Source of the DNA: a virus
Strand: one strand, 5' to 3'
IMG/VR virus record: IMGVR_UViG_3300042453_002354
Coordinates: 1-64,000 of that record
Length of the DNA: 64,000 nucleotides
In this document: piece after piece, positions 39,733 through 46,794 of the stretch
How the letters are laid out: each line of letters opens with the position of its first letter
How positions within the stretch are numbered: position 1 is the stretch's first letter
Notes under the pieces: generated by a model
Seen by the model: only the letters and a program-made list of their open reading frames with translations
What the model was told of the DNA's origin: nothing
The model's database searches: none
Program-made: the position numbers and the translations under genes

Positions 39733-40851
39733 TTATGAGATATATGCGTTTAATTCATATCTATTATCATCCATTCCATAAACTTGAAAGTGTAGCACTT
39801 TTTTAATTTTATTTCCTGTTTTGTCATATAATGATAAGTGATATTTATTAGTTTTACCAGGCGAAGGCTTTTTAGGGCCTGTACTGACCTCGTTAAAATA
39901 TTCATCATCATTAACTTCAAATCCTTTTCGTTTCACAAAATCCAAAACTTCTTTAACAGCACCGGAGAACGAAGAGTGGTAAACAGAGTACCCACTAGCG
40001 GACTTTACTGCTGAGTTTTTTTTTTCTTGTGCTTCGTTTACTCCTTTATGTGCCGGTCTGCTCTTAGGAACATCTAGAGCACTTGCAATCGCTTCCGCTG
40101 AATTTGGTATATCAAGTAGTGCCAAATCTTCTACAAATTCCATACCAGGTTCATTTGGTGCTGGATGTATTGAAACTTGACCTGTTGGATATTGGCACCA
40201 AAGTCTGTATGATCTCTTTGGATTATTAGGATCGCTTCTATCTATATCGCACAAAACATCTACTCTTTTTGGTGGTATGGGATCGTTTCTGAACCCAACG
40301 GCAGAATTAGGTTCTGCATTTGCAACATCAAGACCAGATTGTGATACTGGTTCTGCATCGGCCATTTCTTCTTTATCTTCTGCTCTTTCACTCAATTGCT
40401 TTTCTTCTTTGGTCGCTTCATTGTATGTAGGAGATGGATGTCTTCGATCTATTATAGAATTGATATCGGCATTATCTATGATTTTGTGTCTTTTTGTTGG
40501 AAACTTTTTTTCATAAAATTTGCCTTCTTTCATTGCAGCTTTATCGGCTGCATCACCGTATTCATTTTCATCTCGCCAATCTTCACCTTCAGTCATATCC
40601 TGTTCTGGATGCTGTGCGGCAAACTTCTTATAGTCATCAGCATACGATTCGTCTTTTGCTGTATATTGCGAATCGACATAGTTAAAAAACTCTTTCTTCT
40701 TATCATCTGAACCAAGTTCATCTGGCGATGAGATATTAAATTTCTTCATGGCCGCATGAAATACTTTGTCATATTCTGACATTTCTTCATTCATTATCTT
40801 TGTTATTGTATCGACGTATGCCGATTCTAAATCTTTAAAGCCTTTCATCAT
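39733..40851 (-). CDS. Putative virion-associated protein (372 aa)
   Basis: Start at MMKGFKDLESAYVDTITKIM (GGAG upstream). N-terminal 60 residues (EMSEYDKVFHAAMKKFNISSPDELGSDDKKKEFFNYVDSQY) are a pattern repeated in proteins of T4-like marine phage structural regions; the middle is charged and disordered; residues about 195-245 (VDVLCDIDRSDPNNPKRSYRLWCQYP) and the C-terminal 80 (GAVKEVLDFVKRKGFEVNDDEYFNEVSTGPKKPSPGKTNKYHLSL) are separate small domains. Late-type promoter upstream. Virion location inferred. Confidence 0.78.
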   Translation of the reverse strand: MMKGFKDLESAYVDTITKIMNEEMSEYDKVFHAAMKKFNISSPDELGSDDKKKEFFNYVDSQYTAKDESYADDYKKFAAQHPEQDMTEGEDWRDENEYGDAADKAAMKEGKFYEKKFPTKRHKIIDNADINSIIDRRHPSPTYNEATKEEKQLSERAEDKEEMADAEPVSQSGLDVANAEPNSAVGFRNDPIPPKRVDVLCDIDRSDPNNPKRSYRLWCQYPTGQVSIHPAPNEPGMEFVEDLALLDIPNSAEAIASALDVPKSRPAHKGVNEAQEKKNSAVKSASGYSVYHSSFSGAVKEVLDFVKRKGFEVNDDEYFNEVSTGPKKPSPGKTNKYHLSLYDKTGNKIKKVLHFQVYGMDDNRYELNAYIS

Positions 40852-40880
40852 GGTACTCCATAGTAGAAAATATTTCTAAT

Positions 40881-40889
40881 CTATTTATG
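40881..40889 (-). promoter_or_regulatory. Late promoter-like motif CATAAATAG
   Basis: CATAAATA on the minus strand 30 bases before the 39733-40851 gene; immediately downstream of the 40900-40931 terminator. Confidence 0.4.
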
Positions 40890-40899
40890 CAAATAAAAA

Positions 40900-40931
40900 A
40901 AGTCACAAGAAGTTGTAGCCTCTTGTAACTT
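40900..40931 (-). terminator. Intrinsic terminator after 40959-41165 gene
   Basis: 11-bp stem (AAGTTACAAGA/TCTTGTGACTT, one mismatch) with a 10-base loop, followed by seven T on the minus strand; lies 28 bases after the gene's stop. Confidence 0.75.
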
Positions 40932-40958
40932 AAAAAATATATTATATTTTTACTATAA

Positions 40959-41165
40959 TTACTGAGATACCACGGCATCAGCACCTTCTGAGGGTGCAGG
41001 CCGCAATTCGGCTTGTACGGAATTTGCAACGAGAACAAGACCTTCAAGAACCTGAGCAAATTGCGATGCAAATGCACCAGGAACACGGTCATAGTTTGCC
41101 AAAAAATTGTGAATTTTAACAAGAACATCTAGTTGTTCTTCTTTTGAGAGTACTCTTGGTTCCAT
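40959..41165 (-). CDS. Isolated small protein in its own transcription unit (68 aa)
   Basis: Starts MEPRVLSKEEQLDVLVKIHN with GGAG upstream. Predicted helical (LSKEEQLDVLVKIHNFLANYD, FASQFAQVLEGLVLVANSVQAEL) with an acidic, Pro-rich tail. It has its own near-consensus promoter (41205-41233) and terminators on both sides, so it is a single-gene unit lying inside the late fibre region. Higher GC than neighbours. No recognised family. Confidence 0.78.
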   Translation of the reverse strand: MEPRVLSKEEQLDVLVKIHNFLANYDRVPGAFASQFAQVLEGLVLVANSVQAELRPAPSEGADAVVSQ

Positions 41166-41204
41166 TATTTTTCTCCATTAATATGTGAAAACATACACGC
41201 AATA

Positions 41205-41233
41205 ATTGTATTATTATACTAATAATAAGTCAA
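41205..41233 (-). promoter_or_regulatory. Sigma70-type promoter TTGACT-N17-TACAAT
   Basis: -35 TTGACT (41228-41233) and -10 TACAAT (41205-41210), exact 17-base spacing; start near 41198, 33 nt before the ATG at 41165. Confidence 0.65.
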
Positions 41234-41237
41234 TAAA

Positions 41238-41270
41238 AAAATAGACCCCACAAAATATGGGGTCTATTTT
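41238..41270 (-). terminator. Strong intrinsic terminator after long tail fibre gene
   Basis: Perfect 12-bp stem AAAATAGACCCC/GGGGTCTATTTT with a 9-base loop, followed by a T-run on the minus strand. It ends transcription from the fibre gene 41316-43358 just before the 41205-41233 promoter. Confidence 0.85.
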
Positions 41271-41276
41271 AATAAC

Positions 41277-41303
41277 CCGCCACAACCTTTACGGTTATGG
41301 CGG
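41277..41303 (-). terminator. Second stem-loop after tail fibre gene
   Basis: 11-bp stem (CCGCCACAACC/GGTTATGGCGG, one mismatch) with a 5-base loop, 13 bases after the fibre stop and directly before the strong terminator. Probably stabilises the 3' end or acts as the first of tandem terminators. Confidence 0.6.
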
Positions 41304-41315
41304 ATAATCATTTAA

Positions 41316-43358
41316 TTAGTCAACAACGTATGTTGCACGAAGAACATCACCAGACTGTGGTTGTGCACCAGATTCAAAGGTGATAACTGCACCAGATACG
41401 GTGTAGTCTGCACCAGCGCCAGGACGAAGAACAAGTCCGTTAAGCATAACTTGTAGCTTACCAGAAAGTGGTGTTGAAGCCAAGTTAAACGTTACGTTTG
41501 TTCCGTCAATTGTTCCCGATGGAGTTTCGTTGAAGATGAAGCTGCTTTCAGATACCTTTGCATTCAATTGTGTTTGAATTGCAGAAGTAACTCCCGAAAG
41601 ATATCCAAGTTCAGTCGAAGTAACCGAAGAAGCACTAGGTAGTCCATTTGCATCCGATACGAGAGCACGGCTAGCAGTCAAAAGACTTGCAGCGAATGCT
41701 GTACCAGCGGAATTCATATGGAGGAACGAATATGCACTTGCAGCCGAGAGGTTAGCATTACTACCACCACGTGACAATGCTAGTTGTGCTTCCGAAGACA
41801 TAACGCCTGTACCATCGTTCACAAGAACGTGACTTGCAGTTCCCGATGCGAGCTTGCTTCTAGCGATAGCGGCACTTGCCGAAACCTTAGAATCAACAAC
41901 TGCATCCGAAGCAAGTTTTGCTTCTGTTACGTTAGCATCTGCAATCTTAGCTGTAGTAACAGCACTGTCAGCAAGTTTTCCGGTAGTAACAGCACCATCG
42001 GCAAGTTTTCCGGTAGTAACATTACTATCAGCGATCTTAGCTGTAGTAACATTGCTATCAGCAATCTTAGCGGTTGTTACGTTAGAATCTGCGATCTTAG
42101 CTGTGGTAACAGCACTGTCAGCAAGTTCTGCGGTATTAACTGCACTATCGGCGAGCTTTGAGTTTGTTACAGCATTGTCTGCGATTTGTGCGCTATCAAC
42201 AGCACTATCGGCAATCTTTGCATTTGTAACAGCATCGTCGGCAATCTTAGCTGTGGTAACATTGCTATCAGCAATCTTAGCTGTCGTTACGTTAGAATCT
42301 GCAATCTTAGCTGTGGTAACAGCATCGGCTGCGAGCTTTGCGGTAGTAACGTTAAGATCGGTGATCTTCACAGTAGTAACAGCATCGTCTGCGAGCTTTC
42401 CGGTAGTAACATTAAGATCAGCAATCTTAGCGGTTGTTACGTTAGAGTCTGCAATCTTAGCGGTTGTTACGTTAGAATCTGCGATCTTAGCTGTGGTAAC
42501 AGCACTGTCAGCAATCTTGCTTGTGACAACTGCACTTGATGCAATCTTTGCTTCTGTTACGTTAGCATCAGCAATCTTTGATGTGATTACCGAATCGGCA
42601 GCGAGCTTTCCGGAAGCAATCGAAAGATTGACGAGCGAGAACGACAATTCGTTTGCGGCTGCAACGACATCAATTTCAGAGCTATCTGCAAGAGATTTGA
42701 ACTCGAAATTGCTTCCACTGAGCTGCTTGAATACGCCTTCTCCTGTACCTACGTTCGATGATGTCTGTGTACCAGCACCAGAGAACTGAGTAAATACGAG
42801 ATTGTCTGTACCAACTACAAGATTTGACTGACCAGTCAATACCCAAGAAGTATTAGGATTTACAGAACCTTCTTGTACGAATACAAGGTTTCCGCCTCTT
42901 ACTTCGGTACCAGGACTGTCATCGAAATCCGATGCACGACTCCAAGAACCAGAAGCAACAACGTAAACACCGTTATTTACTTGGTTTGTCTGATTCTTTA
43001 CAAGAACTCTATCATCAGCAACGAGCGATACGCCATCGACGGTAAGAAGTCCCGAAAGACTTGCAATGTTTGCGGTACTAGCAACACGAACTGCCTGCTT
43101 TACGCTAACACCAGCGGCAACATCTTGCAACTGTGAATAGGTAACTGCATCGTTCGGGTTAGAACCGGCACCAAGATTGGTTAGCTTAAAACCACCAGCA
43201 TCGTGGTTTGCTGTCCAAACCACTGAACCATCTTTCTTCAAGAAATTGCTACCATCTGCCAGCTTCGACGAAGCGATTGCGGCATCTGATGCAATCTCTG
43301 CATTTGTGATAGTACCAGACATAATCTGTGTATTACCACGGATTTTTAGTTGTGCCAT
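41316..43358 (-). CDS. Long tail fibre protein with decapeptide repeats
   Basis: 680 aa. N-module (MAQLKIRGNTQIMSGTITNA), then residues 45-200 with a domain frequent in phage fibres (WTANHDAGGFKLTNLGAG, VDGVSLVADDRVLVKNQTN, GVYVVASGSWSRASDFD). Residues 251-490 are 24 repeats of exactly ten residues, consensus K-[IL]-A-D-S-N-V-T-T-A, giving an elongated repeat shaft. Then about 100 mixed residues and a C-terminal copy of the shared beta-domain (GTIDGTNVTFNL...MLNGLVLRPGAGADY). AAGGAG upstream; tandem terminators downstream. Confidence 0.92.
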   Translation of the reverse strand: MAQLKIRGNTQIMSGTITNAEIASDAAIASSKLADGSNFLKKDGSVVWTANHDAGGFKLTNLGAGSNPNDAVTYSQLQDVAAGVSVKQAVRVASTANIASLSGLLTVDGVSLVADDRVLVKNQTNQVNNGVYVVASGSWSRASDFDDSPGTEVRGGNLVFVQEGSVNPNTSWVLTGQSNLVVGTDNLVFTQFSGAGTQTSSNVGTGEGVFKQLSGSNFEFKSLADSSEIDVVAAANELSFSLVNLSIASGKLAADSVITSKIADANVTEAKIASSAVVTSKIADSAVTTAKIADSNVTTAKIADSNVTTAKIADLNVTTGKLADDAVTTVKITDLNVTTAKLAADAVTTAKIADSNVTTAKIADSNVTTAKIADDAVTNAKIADSAVDSAQIADNAVTNSKLADSAVNTAELADSAVTTAKIADSNVTTAKIADSNVTTAKIADSNVTTGKLADGAVTTGKLADSAVTTAKIADANVTEAKLASDAVVDSKVSASAAIARSKLASGTASHVLVNDGTGVMSSEAQLALSRGGSNANLSAASAYSFLHMNSAGTAFAASLLTASRALVSDANGLPSASSVTSTELGYLSGVTSAIQTQLNAKVSESSFIFNETPSGTIDGTNVTFNLASTPLSGKLQVMLNGLVLRPGAGADYTVSGAVITFESGAQPQSGDVLRATYVVD
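41889..42608 (-). repeat. 24 tandem 30-bp coding repeats
   Basis: Encodes residues 251-490 of the tail fibre in 24 exact 30-bp steps without any length change. Many neighbouring units are near-identical in DNA (e.g. the units coding SNVTTAKIAD), so slippage or recombination could change copy number in tens of residues. This is not a CRISPR array: there are no spacers and the frame is kept. Confidence 0.9.
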
Positions 43359-43450
43359 ATATTTTTTCTCCTTATAAGGTTTGTATTTTCATAACATTGG
43401 CCAATATGCAATCGACACAAGGTATCGATCAAACATAATTTAAGATTACG

Positions 43451-43460
43451 TTTATTTATG
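43451..43460 (-). promoter_or_regulatory. Late promoter-like motif CATAAATAAA
   Basis: One base from TATAAATA on the minus strand, about 92 bases before the long tail fibre ATG. The leader also contains the AAGGAG ribosome site. Confidence 0.35.
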
Positions 43461-43466
43461 AAACTT

Positions 43467-43730
43467 TTATTTTCTAAAGTAGTCGATTATTAAAATATCT
43501 CCTGGCAATGGAGCATAGTTCATGACAAAGGTTTGATCATTAGGTATCACGTAGTCTAGAAACTCTCCTGGTCTCAACCTTAGACCATTTAAATATATTT
43601 GGCAATGATCATCATAGAATCTATATTTAGTAAAAAATATAGTGTTGGTTCCATCAATGTCACCAACAGGTTCCTCATTTTCTACGTGCCTCAAAGTGGC
43701 TGGCATTATCACTTGCGCTGCTGGCGACAT
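43467..43730 (-). CDS. Stand-alone fibre beta-domain protein (87 aa)
   Basis: Starts MSPAAQVIMPATLRHVENEE behind GGGAG, overlapping the nucleotidyltransferase gene by 56 bases. Residues 20-86 match the beta-domain of the fibre proteins (PVGDIDGTNTIFFTKYRFYDDHCQIYLNGLRLRPGEFLDYVIPNDQTFVMNYAPLPGDILIIDY), especially the C-terminal domain of the long fibre. A one-domain relative of the fibre family. Could attach to or cap fibres; role inferred. Confidence 0.8.
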   Translation of the reverse strand: MSPAAQVIMPATLRHVENEEPVGDIDGTNTIFFTKYRFYDDHCQIYLNGLRLRPGEFLDYVIPNDQTFVMNYAPLPGDILIIDYFRK

Positions 43731-44460
43731 CTATAGACTCCCTTTCAAAACTATTAGGTATCATTTCAGCATACGCATCGACCAGTTCGTCAGTACCAAC
43801 CTCTAGCGTATGTTTAGGTAAAAATCTATTATCTAATTTTTCTTCCTTTTTGTAAAATTCTAGGAATGATTGTAACACAAAATCTTCAGATTGCAAGTTT
43901 ATTTTTTTGCGTAATGTATTATACATTAATTTGGCCGCATCAGCTTTCAATCCAGACATTAAACCTTTACTGAATTCAGTAAAATTACCAGAGGATGCTA
44001 AAGATCTTAACTTTGAAGCACTCATTCCGGTAACATCATCTGCGTCAGGATCTCTTGCACCAGCACTTATGACTTTAACGGAGTCCGCATCAATAGACTT
44101 ACTTTTATCTGCAATATTTAGATAAGGTAAAATCATTGCTCTAAATGATTGTACTCTATCTTCACCGACAATTACAACAATTTCTTTGTATCCTTGATTG
44201 GCCAAATGCTGTAATGCTTGAAATGGCGTTTTTATGGATTCATCCTTTACAATAAATGGTGATATTTTTGGATAACCCAAGGAAATAAATTTAATCTTTT
44301 CGGCAAAACTCAAAGGATTCTTTTTTTTGTCTTGTGTGTGCGATACAAATAAAAATGGTCTAGCATCTATTTTCTTTGCCGTAGATAATACTTTATCAAG
44401 TAAAAGCTGGTGTCCCGATGTGGGTGGATTTAATCGACCAAATGTCATTACCGCTTTCAT
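43675..44460 (-). CDS. Cytidylyltransferase-like (HxGH) nucleotidyltransferase
   Basis: 261 aa. TFGRLNPPTSGHQLLLDKVL at the N-terminus is the nucleotidyltransferase motif (GRxNPxTxGHxxLL, as in NMN adenylyltransferase/NadM- or CoaD-type enzymes), followed by PFLFVSHTQDKKKNPLSFAEKIKF and later VVIVGEDRVQSFR and ISAGARDPDADDVTGMSASKLRSLA, the SxxxxR-type second motif. It therefore transfers NMP to a phosphate group; substrate unknown. Directly followed by the KxDG-motif gene upstream in a conserved-looking pair. Confidence 0.82.
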   Translation of the reverse strand: MKAVMTFGRLNPPTSGHQLLLDKVLSTAKKIDARPFLFVSHTQDKKKNPLSFAEKIKFISLGYPKISPFIVKDESIKTPFQALQHLANQGYKEIVVIVGEDRVQSFRAMILPYLNIADKSKSIDADSVKVISAGARDPDADDVTGMSASKLRSLASSGNFTEFSKGLMSGLKADAAKLMYNTLRKKINLQSEDFVLQSFLEFYKKEEKLDNRFLPKHTLEVGTDELVDAYAEMIPNSFERESIDVASSASDNASHFEARRK

Positions 44461-44461
44461 A

Positions 44462-45673
44462 TTAGCCCCAATTTTTAGCGACAGTAAAGTTAAGTTTAGA
44501 AAATTCCAATCTATCCACTAATTTCAATGCAGTATTATCATTGGAGACTGCAACGAATCCTTCGGGATCTGTCACCTTAAAACCATCTTCAGTTTGTATA
44601 AATGTTCCTACTGTTTTGGTTTTCTTTAGTTTGGCTATTAACATTAATTTACAATCAATTAATAGCTTTTGTATTTCATACAGTTTATATAAGTTTTCTC
44701 TTGACGACTCCACAAAATCTATTAAATTTTGCAATCTTGAAGTTCTATCAATTTTTGACTTTTCTGTTTTAAGTTTATCTATTTCTACCTGAAACTTTTG
44801 TTTTATGAAGTTTATCAGTCCATCTACATGTGACTTCACATCGCCAATCGTTGAACCAACTTTTACATTTGCATTAAAATACATGTGCATATATGGCAAC
44901 AATTCAGAAGATGATAATTTATTTAATAGATTTTTTGTTTGTGAATCCATTAAACTTCTAATAGACTTAATTTTTACTGCTATTTGTTTAGTTTCTTCTT
45001 TTGTAAATGTTGCGGTACCGGATACATCTTTAAAAAATGCATCAGTAACCCAAACATTAGGATTTGATTTCAGTTTAGATATGTCCACATCAAACGATGC
45101 ACTAGAATCGGCTATGGTTGATCCTGTATATTTTGTGTGAAAAACAATTCCTATTTTGGCTTTTTGTATTTTCTTTGCAAAATCACTATCAAGAGGTACG
45201 GCATATGTGATGGTATTTGGTCTAAATGTTAAACAATTTTCTCCTTCAATCTCTTGCATCGAAACACTATCATCCGTAAATAATAAATCGCCTTGCAATA
45301 TTTCATTAAAATTTAATTTACTCAAATGTTGTAGTGCTACTTTTAATTTTTCAGCTAAAGCACCTTCGTGATTTTTGTTTATGTCGGTAACAGTATAATT
45401 AATTTTTGGTCCTACTTTGTTGAAAACGCTTTTAGTTCCAACAAAAAACTTACCAGTTTCTGGATCTTTACCACAAACAATAGCAGGAGCACCGTCCCAC
45501 TTTGTGGTTACTTTGACACTTTTGTTCGATGAAGTTGCTAACATTTTAGCAACAGATGTTATGAATCTAATTGCAGTAGATAAACCTTGCACACCTTTGT
45601 CGAACATCTCATCTTCCAAATGCGTTAAATGCACATTTTTAGATTCTTGTAGAAAAATGTTAAAAGATTTCAT
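44462..45673 (-). CDS. DUF6267-like protein with ligase-type KxDG motif
   Basis: 403 aa, a family I recognise from marine T4-like phages by the KWDGAPAI signature. Residues 58-61 (KWDG) match motif I of covalent nucleotidyltransferases; 127-131 (QGDLL) fits motif III; 174-178 (IGIVF) motif IIIa; 370-374 (PEGFV) motif IV; Lys384 or Lys393 motif V. The long helical insert (about 225-350) lies between. Inference: an RNA ligase-, DNA ligase- or capping-enzyme-like fold. It ends 2 bases before the cytidylyltransferase-like gene. Confidence 0.8.
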   Translation of the reverse strand: MKSFNIFLQESKNVHLTHLEDEMFDKGVQGLSTAIRFITSVAKMLATSSNKSVKVTTKWDGAPAIVCGKDPETGKFFVGTKSVFNKVGPKINYTVTDINKNHEGALAEKLKVALQHLSKLNFNEILQGDLLFTDDSVSMQEIEGENCLTFRPNTITYAVPLDSDFAKKIQKAKIGIVFHTKYTGSTIADSSASFDVDISKLKSNPNVWVTDAFFKDVSGTATFTKEETKQIAVKIKSIRSLMDSQTKNLLNKLSSSELLPYMHMYFNANVKVGSTIGDVKSHVDGLINFIKQKFQVEIDKLKTEKSKIDRTSRLQNLIDFVESSRENLYKLYEIQKLLIDCKLMLIAKLKKTKTVGTFIQTEDGFKVTDPEGFVAVSNDNTALKLVDRLEFSKLNFTVAKNWG

Positions 45674-45693
45674 TTTTTATTATGAGTATTAAT

Positions 45694-46302
45694 TTATTCT
45701 TTATCTAATGAATCCATTTTATCATCGCTTTCATAAGTTTTAAACTTATTTTTCATTCGCCAAGCTCTAGCATAAAGAACTTGTTTTCCTTTTTCGGGTC
45801 CATATTGTTTAATGAATCTGGCTTTATTCTTTTTAATCCAAGTTTCGTAATCTTTCCCTGGTGGCGAAACTTCATCTAATGATTCTTCTTCAGCAATTTT
45901 TGAAACTGGCGTGTCGGACCACATCTTACAAGACCAATAATTGGCTTTCCATTTTGGGCCTGGATCTGAACAATTATGTCTTGCTCTATAACTAGCTCTT
46001 CTTTCTGGATCATCTCTCTTAATTTCCATATTAGGATCGCCAAAATTAACTTTGACTACATTACCCTTGTCATTTTTGACATATACTGAAAACTTTTTAG
46101 GGCCGCCTGGTGTACGAAATGGTTTATTAAGTGTAACTTTTTTACCTTCGTGTTCAGATTCTTCGTGCATATCTTCACAATCATCTTCTTTCATACAAGA
46201 ACCTTTTTCATATGGTTTCTTGCCTGGCGTTGGTTTATAACCGTCCCAACATCTTTCGCTTAGTTCTTTTGATTCTTTTAGTATTTTGGATAATGTTTTC
46301 AT
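45694..46302 (-). CDS. Conserved marine T4-like phage protein, putative virion part
   Basis: 202 aa. Signature segments ERCWDGYKPTPGKKPYEKGSC, LNKPFRTPGGPKKFSVYVKN, KVNFGDPNMEIKRDDPERRASYRARHNCSDPGPKWKANYWSCKMW and DYETWIKKNKARFIKQYGPEKGKQVLYARAW occur together in a widespread family of marine phages; it is sometimes a domain of head-region proteins. The Cys-rich RARHNC...WSCKMW part may bind metal. A perfect late-promoter core lies upstream. Function not known. Confidence 0.82.
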   Translation of the reverse strand: MKTLSKILKESKELSERCWDGYKPTPGKKPYEKGSCMKEDDCEDMHEESEHEGKKVTLNKPFRTPGGPKKFSVYVKNDKGNVVKVNFGDPNMEIKRDDPERRASYRARHNCSDPGPKWKANYWSCKMWSDTPVSKIAEEESLDEVSPPGKDYETWIKKNKARFIKQYGPEKGKQVLYARAWRMKNKFKTYESDDKMDSLDKE

Positions 46303-46370
46303 TTTAAATCTCTATGATATTCGGAATAGAAATGGATAATAATCTAAATAGATACACACAATGTTTCTTT

Positions 46371-46379
46371 GTATTTATA
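46371..46379 (-). promoter_or_regulatory. Late promoter motif TATAAATAC
   Basis: Exact TATAAATA core on the minus strand, about 69 bases before the 45694-46302 gene. It sits in the intergenic space between this gene and the divergent plus-strand gene at 46402. Confidence 0.6.
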
Positions 46380-46401
46380 TTCCGTTACAAATAGACAAAA
46401 A

Positions 46402-46794
46402 ATGTACAACGACCTAGAAAAACTATTAGAAAAACTGATAGAACAAAACGAAAGAACTCAAGAACAAATTGATCATATCGTCAATTCTACGTTTCAATAC
46501 AAAAATGATATAACAACTATTGCCATAAAATTGGATGTACTCAGAGAAGATTGGCAAAAAATTTCAAAAATAATTCACGGCGATGGATTAATAGATCCAC
46601 TTTCATCAAGAATGCGAATAATTGAAATTAAATTAAAAGAAATGGAAGAACAAGTTGAGAACTTGGAAATCGAGAGTAGAAAAAATCTAGAAGCCGAAAG
46701 AACTAAATTTCAAAAAATACTAGTAGCGATAATAGGAGGAGTATTCACAATTATATCCTCCTTATTTGCTTGGCATATTGATTTAAAAAAATAA
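46402..46794 (+). CDS. Coiled-coil protein with C-terminal membrane anchor (130 aa)
   Basis: Lone plus-strand gene. Start at MYNDLEKLLEKLIEQNERTQ is preferred; the longer frame to 46369 runs through the divergent promoter region. Two coiled-coil stretches (1-45, 80-112) and a C-terminal hydrophobic segment (about 107-126, ILVAIIGGVFTIISSLFAW). The layout resembles XhlA-like haemolysin/holin-accessory proteins, but identity is not shown. Converges with the GMPR-like gene at 46795. Confidence 0.68.
   Translation: MYNDLEKLLEKLIEQNERTQEQIDHIVNSTFQYKNDITTIAIKLDVLREDWQKISKIIHGDGLIDPLSSRMRIIEIKLKEMEEQVENLEIESRKNLEAERTKFQKILVAIIGGVFTIISSLFAWHIDLKK

Noticed and set aside
41889-42608. CRISPR-like regular repeats
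   Set aside because: Repeats are contiguous 30-bp coding units with no spacers and a preserved reading frame.
41854-42789. Long plus-strand open frame (311 codons) antiparallel to the tail fibre gene
   Set aside because: It is a by-product of the 30-bp repeats of the minus-strand fibre gene: the repeat period keeps opposite frames open, and its product is low-complexity Ala/Val/Ser.
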